Shown here: piece after piece, positions 36,601 to 43,363 of the stretch
Layout: the number at the start of each line of letters is the position of its first letter
Position numbering within the stretch: position 1 is the stretch's first letter
NCBI RefSeq assembly: GCF_000720325.1
Contig: NZ_JOJM01000035.1
Span: 39,747-103,746 of the forward strand
From: Streptomyces sp. NRRL B-1347
Lineage (GTDB): Bacteria > Actinomycetota > Actinomycetes > Streptomycetales > Streptomycetaceae
Length of the DNA: 64,000 nucleotides
Reading direction: 5' to 3'
Translations under genes and position numbers: made by a program
Notes under the pieces: generated by a model
Told to the model about the DNA's origin: nothing
The model's input: only the letters and a program-made list of their open reading frames with translations
Database searches by the model: none

Positions 36601-37473
36601 CCCGAGCTCGGTGTCCCGGCCCACCTTCACGTCCACGTCGAAGACCTTGTTGTACGAGTGGCCGCGCCCCTCGGCGGTGTGCGTGCCCGCGTACCGCAGG
36701 GCCTGCTTGCCGGTGAAGCCCGCCCGCCCCTTCGCCGTCGGCGACCCGGCCGGGCCCCGGTCGACCGCGCTCTGCATCTCCTCGGGCGGCACCGGAGTGT
36801 CCGAACCGCCCACGGACAGCTGGAGGTCGGCGAGCTGGATCTCACCGCCGCCGTTGTTCGCCGAGATGTCCAGACGGAAGTGCGTGTACGCCGTGTCGTT
36901 CGCGAAGTCGTACGTCGTGGTCTGGAACCGCTCGCCGAAGGTCTCGCCCTCGCGCTTGTCGAGGTCCTTCCAGTCCCGGCCGTCCGTGGAGCCCTGGAGC
37001 GTCCAGCTCTTCGGATCGCGCTGCGCGTGGTCGTTCGCCGACGTCAGCGCGTACCGCACGACCTTGGTGGGGGAGTCGAGCGTGAACTCCACCCAGCCCG
37101 ACTTGGCGAACGTGAGCCACTTCGTGGTCTTCTCGCCGTCGACGAGGTTCTCCTTCACCTCGCCCGAGCCGCTGTGCTCACCGCTGGCCCTGACGCCCAC
37201 GACACGGTCGTTGACGCCGCCGGGTATCCCGGAGGTGAAGCCGCCGTTCACCCCGCCCGCGCGCTTCTTGCCGTCCGGGCCCGTCTCCACGGTGTTCAGC
37301 CAGTCCGGCGCGGCCTGGCCCGCCTCGAACGAGGAGCTGAACTCCCGCTCCGCACGCGGCGTCCGCTCCGGCCCCGCCACGGCCGCGCCCTGCGAGGCGG
37401 CGACCACGGTCAGGGCGGTGACCCCGACAAGCAGCCCTCCGCCCGGTCTGCGTCCCCGACGTCCGTACCCCAT
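33616..37473 (-). CDS. Secreted GH92 alpha-mannosidase with discoidin (F5/8 type C) domains
   Basis: A 1285-residue exported glycoside hydrolase. A signal peptide (about 1-33, ending AVAG) is followed by an F5/8-type C carbohydrate-binding domain (about 95-215), a beta-sandwich (about 225-400), the GH92 catalytic (alpha/alpha)6 barrel (about 430-1090; landmarks WDTYRTTWPAYSLL, GHSNQVAHHAAYMYDAAGQPWKT, YHGDEDNGEQSAWYLFSSLGFYPL), and a C-terminal discoidin domain (about 1145-1285). GH92 enzymes are calcium-dependent exo-mannosidases acting mostly on alpha-1,2 linkages, e.g. of fungal mannans or N-glycans. The ATG at 37473 has GGAGGGAG upstream. A LacI-type palindrome at 37500-37511 marks probable sugar control. 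Confidence 0.92.
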   Translation of the reverse strand: MGYGRRGRRPGGGLLVGVTALTVVAASQGAAVAGPERTPRAEREFSSSFEAGQAAPDWLNTVETGPDGKKRAGGVNGGFTSGIPGGVNDRVVGVRASGEHSGSGEVKENLVDGEKTTKWLTFAKSGWVEFTLDSPTKVVRYALTSANDHAQRDPKSWTLQGSTDGRDWKDLDKREGETFGERFQTTTYDFANDTAYTHFRLDISANNGGGEIQLADLQLSVGGSDTPVPPEEMQSAVDRGPAGSPTAKGRAGFTGKQALRYAGTHTAEGRGHSYNKVFDVDVKVGRDTELGYRVFPSMDDEEYKKAPYDATNVAVDLAFTDGTYLSDLKATDQHGFPLTPRGQGDAKILYVNQWNDVASRIGEVAAGKTVDRILVAYDSPKGPVKFRGWVDDISLAEKAPPKPKAHPSDYASTTRGTLSSNGFSRGNTFPATAVPHGFNFWTPVTNAGSIDWLYDYARRNNEDNLPTLQAFSASHEPSPWMGDRQTFQIMPSAAKDTPDASRTGRALPFKHENETARPHYYGVTFENGLKAEMTPTDHAAMFRFTYPGDDASVIFDNIEKTGDTKHAVGLTLDREKGIVTGYSDVKSGLSAGATRMFVYGTFDRPVTGGGKLEGGGTTDATGYLRFSPGKDREVSLRLATSLISVDQAKANLDAEIPAGTPFAKVKDEARQKWDEVLGRVEVEGASEGQRTSLYSSLYRLYLYPNSGFEKVGKTYKYASPFTKQPNPDTPTHTGAEIVEGKPYVNNGFWDTYRTTWPAYSLLTPKKAGELVDGFVQHYKDGGWTSRWSSPGYADLMTGTSSDVAFADAYVKGVKGFDAKAAYDAAVKNATVAPDKPGYGRKGMTNAPFLGYTPSETHEGLSWALEGYVNDYGIAKMGQALYKKTGDKRYKEESEYFLNRARDYVKLFDSKAAFFQGKDKKGAWRVPSEKFDPRVWGYDYTETNAWGYAFTAPQDSRGLANLYGGRKGLAKKLDTYFATPETGSAEFAGSYPGVIHEMTEARDVRMGMYGHSNQVAHHAAYMYDAAGQPWKTQEKVREVLSRLYTGSEIGQGYHGDEDNGEQSAWYLFSSLGFYPLVMGSGEYAIGSPQFKKATVRLDNGGTLVVKAPKNSAQNVYVQGLKVNGKKWNSTALPHEEIARGGVLEFDMGPKPSAWASGKGAQPVSVTDDDKVPSPREDATRVEGELFDNSSTTYAEAASVVVPVPSRTKAVQYTLTSADAAKAPRGWVLQGSPDGEKWTTVDKRSGQTFAWDKQTRPFTVDKPGSYVKYRLVFTGGRAALSEVELLR

Positions 37474-37499
37474 CCCCTGACTCCCTCCCTGCCCATCCG

Positions 37500-37511
37500 G
37501 ACAACGTTGTC
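37500..37511. promoter_or_regulatory. LacI-family operator upstream of the GH92 gene
   Basis: GACAACGTTGTC is a perfect 12-base palindrome with the central AACGTT typical of LacI/GalR operators. It lies 27 bases upstream of the GH92 start on the minus strand. No LacI gene is in the window. Confidence 0.7.
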
Positions 37512-37574
37512 ACGTGGCTGCGCAGGGTCCAGTAGGGCGGCAAGTGGCAAGTGGTGTCAAGGGTGTTGTCCACA

Positions 37575-37611
37575 CCGGAAGGCACCCCCTGGGAGCGGGG
37601 GTGCCTTCCGG
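37575..37611 (-). terminator. Terminator of the envelope operon
   Basis: A 15-bp perfect stem (CCGGAAGGCACCCCC at 37575-37589 with its complement at 37597-37611) and a 7-base loop, ten bases beyond the stop of the serine hydrolase gene. It is the end of the minus-strand operon that starts at 40930. Confidence 0.9.
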
Positions 37612-37620
37612 AGGCGTCCG

Positions 37621-38799
37621 TCAGCGGCAGAGGGCCTCGTTCACGATGCGGTCCATGTCGTCCTTGACCGCCTGGCTCGGCTGCGTGGTCACGGCGACGT
37701 TGACGGAGCGGACCGGCTTGCCGTGCTTCAGGACGACGCCGCCGCGGGTCTCGTAGCCCGTCATGCTGCCGCCGTGGCCCCAGTAGACGCCGCCGCACTT
37801 CAGGGGCGTCTTCACGAGGCCAAGGCCGTAACCGGCGCCCTCGGGGAAGGGCTTCTCGGCAGGGACGGTCTTCCGCATCTGCTTGAGCTGGTCCTCCTTG
37901 AGCAGGCGTCCGCCCAGGAGCGCGGTGAAGAACCGGTTGAGGTCGGAGTTCGTGGACACCATCTGTCCAGCCGCCCAGGCCCAGGACGGGTCCCACTCCG
38001 TGGCGTTGACCAGCGGCGCGCCCGCCGCGGACTGGTAGTAGCCCTGGGGGTGGCGCTCCTTGACGGTCGCGTCGCCGTGCGCGGGGAAGTAGGTGTGGCG
38101 CAGGCCGATGCGCTTGATGACGCGCCGGTCGATCTCCTGGGCGATCGAGTGCTGGGTGACCTTCTCCACGATGAGGCCGAGGACCAGGTAATTCGTGTTG
38201 TTGTACTCCCACTTCTTGCCGGGCTCGAAAGCGGCCTTGTGCTGGAGGGCGCGGTCCAGGAGCTCGCGGGGCTCGTAGGGGTGGATGTCGTCGTCGAGGT
38301 ACTTGGTGTAGTTGGGCAGGCCGCTGCGGTGCTGGAGGAGCTGCCGAATGGTGATCTTCCGCCCGTCGATGCCGTCGCCGCGCAGCACCCGGGGCAGATA
38401 GTCGTGGACCTTGGCCGTCAGGCTGATCTTCTTCTCGGCGACCAGCTGGAGCACGACCGTCGCGGTGAACGTCTTGGTGTTGCTGCCGATCCGCACCTGC
38501 CCGTCCCGGGGCACCTTCGCGCCGGTGGCGATGTCGCCGACGCCCGCGGTGTAGGTACGGGTGCCGCCGTCGCGGTCCGTCACGGTCGCCAGGGCGCCGG
38601 GCGGGCCGCCGTCCCGCACCAGGGCGTCGAGGCCCTGCTGGACGGGGTCGGGCTCGGCGGAGGCGGCCGTCGCCGAGGGCGCGAGGGCGCCCGCCGCCAT
38701 CACGCCGGCGGCCGCCACGGCGACAGCCGACGCGAAGGAGCGCCGACCGCGTCGCCGCCACTCGGACGAACGGGACCTCTGCCATGTCTGCGTGCGCAT
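37621..38799 (-). CDS. Secreted serine hydrolase (class C beta-lactamase/DD-peptidase family)
   Basis: A 392-residue exported protein. After a long basic N region (RRRGRRS) and hydrophobic core, cleavage is expected near ATAAS (about 45). The penicillin-binding fold is shown by SxxK (Ser106-Asn-Thr-Lys109), the YNN motif in WEYNNTNYLVLG and the late HGG in YWGHGGSMTGYE. This is the family of D-alanyl-D-alanine carboxypeptidases and esterases (Streptomyces R61-like). The ATG at 38799 is preceded by TTGAGGAA. It is the last gene of a probable operon with the peptidase and the small membrane protein, and is followed by a strong terminator. Confidence 0.88.
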   Translation of the reverse strand: MRTQTWQRSRSSEWRRRGRRSFASAVAVAAAGVMAAGALAPSATAASAEPDPVQQGLDALVRDGGPPGALATVTDRDGGTRTYTAGVGDIATGAKVPRDGQVRIGSNTKTFTATVVLQLVAEKKISLTAKVHDYLPRVLRGDGIDGRKITIRQLLQHRSGLPNYTKYLDDDIHPYEPRELLDRALQHKAAFEPGKKWEYNNTNYLVLGLIVEKVTQHSIAQEIDRRVIKRIGLRHTYFPAHGDATVKERHPQGYYQSAAGAPLVNATEWDPSWAWAAGQMVSTNSDLNRFFTALLGGRLLKEDQLKQMRKTVPAEKPFPEGAGYGLGLVKTPLKCGGVYWGHGGSMTGYETRGGVVLKHGKPVRSVNVAVTTQPSQAVKDDMDRIVNEALCR

Positions 38800-38857
38800 G
38801 CGTCAATTCCTCAAGGAGATGAAGGAGATGGGGCGAAAAGGGATGGAGGGAGGGGAA

Positions 38858-40501
38858 CTAGTCGGTCCGGCAGGTCAGGTCCCTGGCGGGGAGCCTGCCG
38901 GTGGTCAGGTAGCGCGTGACGCTGTCGTCCGCGCAGGCGTTGGTGCCGTTGACGATGTGGCCCTCGCCTCCGGCGACGGTGACCATCCGGGAGCCGCGCA
39001 GGGCCCGGTGCATGGCTTGGGCGCCGGGCAGGGGAGTGCTGGGGTCCCACGCGTTCTGCACGATCAGCGCGCGGGCGGTGGTGTTCACCGTGGTCGCGGG
39101 CTCGGAGCCGGGCTTCCAGAAGGCGCACGGCTTGATGCCGGAATCGAAGTCGCCGGCCAGCGGATAGCGGCGCTTGTCGCGGATCGCGTCGCGGCGGTAC
39201 CGCTCGGGATCGCTCGGCCACGACGCACGGGTGTCGCCGCAGAGGACGGCCCAGGCGCCCGCGGTGTCGTTGTCCGGGGGGACGGCTCGGGCGGACGACC
39301 GCGGGGCGGGGCCCGGGGACCGCTCGGGCGTGGCGGCGCCTTCGGTTCGCTTGCCGTGCGCGGGCTGCTGTCGGTCCTGGGTTCGCTTGCCGTGCGCGGG
39401 CTGCTGTCCGTCGTCGGTTCGCTTGCCGTGCCCGGATCGCTTCCCGTCCTCGGTTCGCGTTCCGCCCTCGGCCGCCTTCTTCAGTCCGGCGACCCACTCG
39501 GCGGCCTTGCGCACGTGGAAGAACGTGGCGCGCCGGGCCCGGATGCCGTCGCCGGTGAGGGGGCGCCCGTCGACGGTGAGCGGCTCGCGGTCGGCCCGGG
39601 CGACCAGGTCCCAGAAGGTCCCGCGGACCTCGGCCGGGGTCCTGCCGAGCCCGTACGTCGCGTGCCGCCGGGCCGCCCATCCGCTCCACCGCGTGAAGGC
39701 GGGCTCGGCGCCCTCCGCCATCGCCTGGAACATGCCGCGCCCGTACCGCCCGGGGTCGGCCGCGCTGTCGAGGACGAACCGGTCGGCCCGGTGCGGGAAC
39801 ATCCGCGTGTAGACGGCACCGAGGTAGGTGCCGTAGGAGAACCCCAGGTAGGAGATCTGCCGCTCGCCGAGCACGGCACGGACGACGTCCATGTCACGAG
39901 CGGTGTTGCGGGTGGTGATGTGCCGCAGCTTCGCACCCGTCGAGGCCCGGCACTTGGCGGCCACCGTACGGGCCCACCGCACGTCCTTCGCGAAGGTGCG
40001 GGCCGTGTACGGGTGCTCCATCTCCTGTTCGCCGCGCGTCAGACCGCAGCTGACGGGAGAGCTCCGGCCGATGCCCCGCGGGTCGAATCCGATGAGGTCG
40101 TACCGCTTCCGTACGTCCTTGGAGATCCGGATCGCCGGGTCGACCGGCAAGTGGAGGCCGGGCCCGCCGGGGCCGCCGGGGTTGAGCAGCAGCACGCCGC
40201 GCCGTTTCGCCGGGCTTTCCGCCTTCAGCCGGGATATCTCGACGCGCGTCCTTTTGCCGCCCGGATCGCCGTAATCCAGCGGCACTTCGAGCGTCGCGCA
40301 CTGGAAAGCGGCGGGATTCTCGGCGTCGCAGCGCTGCCAGTGGGGCTTCTGCTGGGTGTACGGACGAAGAGGGTTTCCGGCGGCGGCTTCGGCCGCGGTG
40401 ATTCCCGTCGCGGGAGTCAGGACCGGAACGAAAGCCGCCGTGATACCGGCCGCCAGAAGAGAAGCTGTGCGTGCGGCGCGCGCCACGATGTCCATGGCCA
40501 T
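38858..40501 (-). CDS. Secreted alpha/beta-hydrolase, tripeptidyl-aminopeptidase (TAP/SlpD) type
   Basis: A 547-residue secreted hydrolase of the Streptomyces tripeptidyl aminopeptidase family. The signal peptide (about 1-40) precedes the usual WQRCDAENPAAFQCATLEVPLDYGDP. The oxyanion segment LLLNPGGPGGPG, nucleophile Ser222 in GFSYGTY, the Asp of NAWDPSTPL and the His of GGEGHIVNG form the triad. Cap-domain residues about 346-386 are a 12-residue tandem repeat rich in Gly, Lys, Arg, Gln and His, which relatives lack. Two ATGs (40501, 40495) are close; ACGGAGCC suits 40501. It begins three bases after the DUF4190-like gene stop. It would release tripeptides outside the cell. Confidence 0.88.
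   Translation of the reverse strand: MAMDIVARAARTASLLAAGITAAFVPVLTPATGITAAEAAAGNPLRPYTQQKPHWQRCDAENPAAFQCATLEVPLDYGDPGGKRTRVEISRLKAESPAKRRGVLLLNPGGPGGPGLHLPVDPAIRISKDVRKRYDLIGFDPRGIGRSSPVSCGLTRGEQEMEHPYTARTFAKDVRWARTVAAKCRASTGAKLRHITTRNTARDMDVVRAVLGERQISYLGFSYGTYLGAVYTRMFPHRADRFVLDSAADPGRYGRGMFQAMAEGAEPAFTRWSGWAARRHATYGLGRTPAEVRGTFWDLVARADREPLTVDGRPLTGDGIRARRATFFHVRKAAEWVAGLKKAAEGGTRTEDGKRSGHGKRTDDGQQPAHGKRTQDRQQPAHGKRTEGAATPERSPGPAPRSSARAVPPDNDTAGAWAVLCGDTRASWPSDPERYRRDAIRDKRRYPLAGDFDSGIKPCAFWKPGSEPATTVNTTARALIVQNAWDPSTPLPGAQAMHRALRGSRMVTVAGGEGHIVNGTNACADDSVTRYLTTGRLPARDLTCRTD
39344..39463 (-). repeat. 36-bp tandem repeat inside the aminopeptidase gene
   Basis: The sequence GGTTCGCTTGCCGTG recurs at 39344, 39380 and 39416, with a truncated copy at 39452: an exact 36-base period, about 3.3 copies, in frame (12 residues). 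It lies in the lid region of the hydrolase. Confidence 0.9.
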
Positions 40502-40504
40502 GGG

Positions 40505-40930
40505 TCAGGCTCCGTCGAACTGGTCGTGGACGCACTGCGTGTACTGCCGGAAGCTGTCGGGCTCGTAGCACTCCTGCGTCTGATTCGCGTACCAGACGAA
40601 GAGGAAGGCGGCCGTGACGGACACCGTGATCGCGAGGGCCGACGTCACCACGCCGGCGACGGCCCTGCCCCGGCCGACGCCGGTCCGCCGGGCCGTCCGC
40701 AGGGCGGCGAGGCCCAGGCCCAGGCCGACGACCCCGAGCAGGCCGCCGACGATGACGACCGAGGTGCTCAGGCCGACGACGCCGAGGGCCAGGGCGCCCC
40801 GGGCCGTGCGGTTCCCGCCGCCCGGGGCCGGTGTGCCGTGGCCCTGCGGGCCGGGGGCGCCGCCGGGCGTTCCCGTCGACGCGGGCCATGCCGGGTGGCG
40901 CTGTGGCCTTTCCAGCTCTTGCGTGTTCAT
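40505..40930 (-). CDS. DUF4190-like small membrane protein
   Basis: A 141-residue protein with a Pro/Gly-rich N-terminal third (PASTGTPGGAPGPQGHG) followed by two hydrophobic helices (ALALGVVGLSTSVVIVGGLLGVVGLGLGLAAL, about 46-77; AVAGVVTSALAITVSVTAAFLFVWY, about 90-115) and a short external tail with two cysteines (ECYEPDSFRQYTQCVHD). This is the DUF4190 layout common in Streptomyces; the function is unknown. The ATG at 40930 has GGAGGAC upstream. It is the first gene of the operon with the peptidase and serine hydrolase, and divergent from a sensor kinase. Confidence 0.8.
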   Translation of the reverse strand: MNTQELERPQRHPAWPASTGTPGGAPGPQGHGTPAPGGGNRTARGALALGVVGLSTSVVIVGGLLGVVGLGLGLAALRTARRTGVGRGRAVAGVVTSALAITVSVTAAFLFVWYANQTQECYEPDSFRQYTQCVHDQFDGA

Positions 40931-41067
40931 CGGTCGTCCTCCGGTCCGTCGTTCTGGGAAAGATCCTGGATTTCGAGGCCCGGAAACACATCGCGGAAAA
41001 GCGGGAAAAGGAGCTCCCCCGATCGAGGGAGGCCGCCGGTGGAGCCTCCGGCGATACTGGACGCATC

Positions 41068-42312
41068 ATGTTGAGGGGAATCCGGTCGCTGCTGCGCGGC
41101 TCCACATACACAGGCATGCTGTTCGCCGTTCTCGGCGCCTTCGCGAGCCTTCCGCTGCTGCCGTTCGCCATGCTGCCGTCGCTGGTGTGGTCATCGGCTC
41201 CGTACGGCGTGCAGGTCGCGCTGACCCTGCTGCTCTGGGCGGCGCTGACCGGCGCGGTCGGTCTGGCGCGCAGCACGCGGCGGGGGCTGACCGCGGCCGC
41301 CCGCCGACTGCTGCGGGTGGCGCTGCCGGACCCCGCGGCCGTGCCCGCCCCCGCCGCCGACCGGCTGCGGACCCCCCTCTGGCTGGTGCTGCACGTGGCC
41401 ATCGGGTGGACGGGCGCGCTGGTGGGCGGCCTGCTGCTGCTCCTGGGCCTGACCCTGCCCGGGGGCTGGCTCGACGCCGAGCTGAAGCTGAGCCTGTTCG
41501 GCCGCTCCGCGGACCCCGGGGACGGCTGGGCGAGCTGGGCGGTGGCGCTCGGCTGCCTGCTGCTCGCGGCGGCCGTGTGCGCGGCGGTGACGAGCGCGCT
41601 GCGGGCGCTCGCGCCCCGGCTCCTCGGCCCTTCGGCGGCCGAGCGGCTCGCGCTCGCGGCCGAGCGGGAGCGGGCCCTCGCCGAACGCAACCGCCTCGCC
41701 CACGAGCTGCACGACTCCATCGGGCACACGCTCACGGCCACCACCATCCAGGCGGCGGTCGCGGGCGAGGTGCTCGCCGCCGACCCGGTGGCGGCGCGGG
41801 CCGCCCTGCGCAGCATCGAGGAGTCGGCCAGGTCCGCCCTCGAAGACCTGGACTACGTGCTCGGCGTGCTGCGCGAGCAGGAGTCGCAGACGGCCCCGAC
41901 CCGCACCCTGGCCGACCTGCCCGAGCTCCTCGACCGGCTCCGGCACGCGGGCGCCGTGGTGCAGCCGGACCTCTCGGGCGACCTGGCGCAGATCCAGGGG
42001 ACGCTCTCCCGGGCGGCGTACCGGATCCTCCAGGAGGGCCTGACGAACGCGCTGCGGCACGGGGCGGGCGGCCCCATCCAGGTCCGCGTGGCGGCCGCGC
42101 CGGACGGCCTCGAACTCGGCGTGGTCAACCGGACCGGAGCGGGAGCGGGAGCGGGCACGGGCGCAGGCCCGCGCGCCTTCCCGACCTCCGGGCACGGCCT
42201 GCCCGGCCTCGCCGAGCGCGTACGGCTTCTGCACGGCGAGATGGAGTCCGGCGCGGACGGGCCGCACCACTGGCGCCTCGCGGTCCGGCTGCCCGTACGG
42301 TTGACGGCATGA
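41068..42312 (+). CDS. Sensor histidine kinase (NarL-type two-component system)
   Basis: A 414-residue kinase. Hydrophobic segments at about 12-40, 45-70, 110-135 and 155-180 form the membrane part with no large external sensor. The HisKA_3 dimerisation box ERNRLAHELHDSIGHTLT places the phosphorylated histidine at 215, and the ATPase domain follows (ILQEGLTNALRHGAGG; GLPGLAERVRLLHGE). It overlaps the response regulator gene by ATGA. It is divergent from the DUF4190/peptidase/hydrolase operon, which may be its target. The stimulus cannot be deduced; a small membrane-embedded sensor often means an envelope signal. Confidence 0.92.
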   Translation: MLRGIRSLLRGSTYTGMLFAVLGAFASLPLLPFAMLPSLVWSSAPYGVQVALTLLLWAALTGAVGLARSTRRGLTAAARRLLRVALPDPAAVPAPAADRLRTPLWLVLHVAIGWTGALVGGLLLLLGLTLPGGWLDAELKLSLFGRSADPGDGWASWAVALGCLLLAAAVCAAVTSALRALAPRLLGPSAAERLALAAERERALAERNRLAHELHDSIGHTLTATTIQAAVAGEVLAADPVAARAALRSIEESARSALEDLDYVLGVLREQESQTAPTRTLADLPELLDRLRHAGAVVQPDLSGDLAQIQGTLSRAAYRILQEGLTNALRHGAGGPIQVRVAAAPDGLELGVVNRTGAGAGAGTGAGPRAFPTSGHGLPGLAERVRLLHGEMESGADGPHHWRLAVRLPVRLTA

Positions 42313-43013
42313 TCGACTCCGACGCGAGCGGGGCCGGCGCGTCCGGTCCCGCCGAGGCCCGTGTCACCCTCCTGATCGCGGACGACGACGCGGTGACGCG
42401 CAGCGGCCTCCGCCTGCTGCTCGCGGCGCAGCCCGGCATCGAGGTGATCGGGGAGGCCGCCGACGGCGTCGAGGCGGTCGAGCAGGCGCTGCTGCTGCGC
42501 CCCGACGTCGTCCTGATGGACGTGCGGATGCCGCGCCGCAACGGGATCGAGGCCACCCGGCACCTCCTCGCCGATTCGCCCGCGCCGCCGAAGGTCGTGG
42601 TGATCACCACCTTCGAGAACGACGACTACGTGACCGCCGCGCTCAGCGCGGGGGCCAGCGGTTTCGTGCTCAAGCGGCTCCCGGTCCCGCAGATCGCGGA
42701 GGCGGTGCGCGTGGTGGCGGCGGGCGAGGCGATCCTCTTCCCCGCGGCCCTGCGCAGGATGGTCGCCGCCCGCCCGCTGGACTCCGCCGACGCGCTGCCG
42801 GACGCGGCGCTGACCGGGCGCGAGGAGGAGGTGCTGCGCCTGATGGCCACCGGCCTGTCCAACCCGGAGATCGCCGGGTCGCTCACGGTGAGCCTGGAGA
42901 CGGTGAAGACCCACGTCGGGAACGTGCTCACCAAGCTCGGCGCGCAGAACAGGACCCACGCCGTGGTCATCGCCTACGAATCCGGCCTGGTGGTACCGGG
43001 CTTCACCGGCTGA
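42309..43013 (+). CDS. NarL/LuxR-family response regulator
   Basis: A 234-residue regulator: a receiver domain (about 20-140) with acidic pocket DDD (LLIADDDAVTRSG), phosphoacceptor Asp71 (VVLMDVRMP), conserved Thr and Lys (VVVITTF; FVLKRLP), then a LuxR-type helix-turn-helix (about 165-225; LTGREEEVLRLMATGLSNPEIAGSLTVSLETVKTHVGNVLTKLG). It is coupled to the kinase gene by a four-base overlap. No dyad in the adjacent promoters is convincing enough to call its site. Confidence 0.95.
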   Translation: MIDSDASGAGASGPAEARVTLLIADDDAVTRSGLRLLLAAQPGIEVIGEAADGVEAVEQALLLRPDVVLMDVRMPRRNGIEATRHLLADSPAPPKVVVITTFENDDYVTAALSAGASGFVLKRLPVPQIAEAVRVVAAGEAILFPAALRRMVAARPLDSADALPDAALTGREEEVLRLMATGLSNPEIAGSLTVSLETVKTHVGNVLTKLGAQNRTHAVVIAYESGLVVPGFTG

Positions 43014-43363
43014 CCTCCGCGCGCGGACCCGCCCACCCCGACCGGGCCGGGGTCAAGGCACAGGCGGCATGCGGGAATTGGACTTTCCGAATTGGTCCGT
43101 ACTATTTAGCGGCCCGCCCGACATAAAGAGGTCTCAACTCGGAAAAGGTGCCTGCCCAAAGCTGCATTCGATCTTGCTCACCCGGTGGCGAGTGGACTAT
43201 ACCTGTGCGCGTCCGCACGGCCCGGTCGGCAAGCCGTGGTTCCCCCCTTCGACCGCCACCGGACACATCCCGCACCATCGCACGACCCCAGCTTCACTAC
43301 TCCGCGGTGCCGGGGAGGATCCGGTTCACCGCCTGAGTCCTGGAAGAGAGCGAGGACTTGAGC
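43014..43363. other. Promoter region of the ngc operon
   Basis: Some 350 bases without a gene, notably richer in A/T than the surroundings (ATTGG, ACTATTTAG, CATAAAGAG near 43090-43132). It contains the dre-like element at 43191-43206 and presumably one or more ngcE promoters. No small ORF is convincing. Confidence 0.6.
43191..43206. promoter_or_regulatory. DasR-responsive element (dre)-like site
   Basis: AGTGGACTATACCTGT matches the DasR consensus A(C/G)TGGTCTAGACCA(G/C)T at 13 of 16 positions. It lies 158 bases before the ngcE ATG. DasR is the GlcNAc-responsive regulator of chitin and GlcNAc genes, so the site fits the predicted substrate of the transporter. Confidence 0.55.

Noticed and set aside
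43085..43110. A second dre site (TGGTCCGTACTA)
   Set aside because: Only 8 of 12 core positions match the DasR consensus; the site at 43191 is clearly better.
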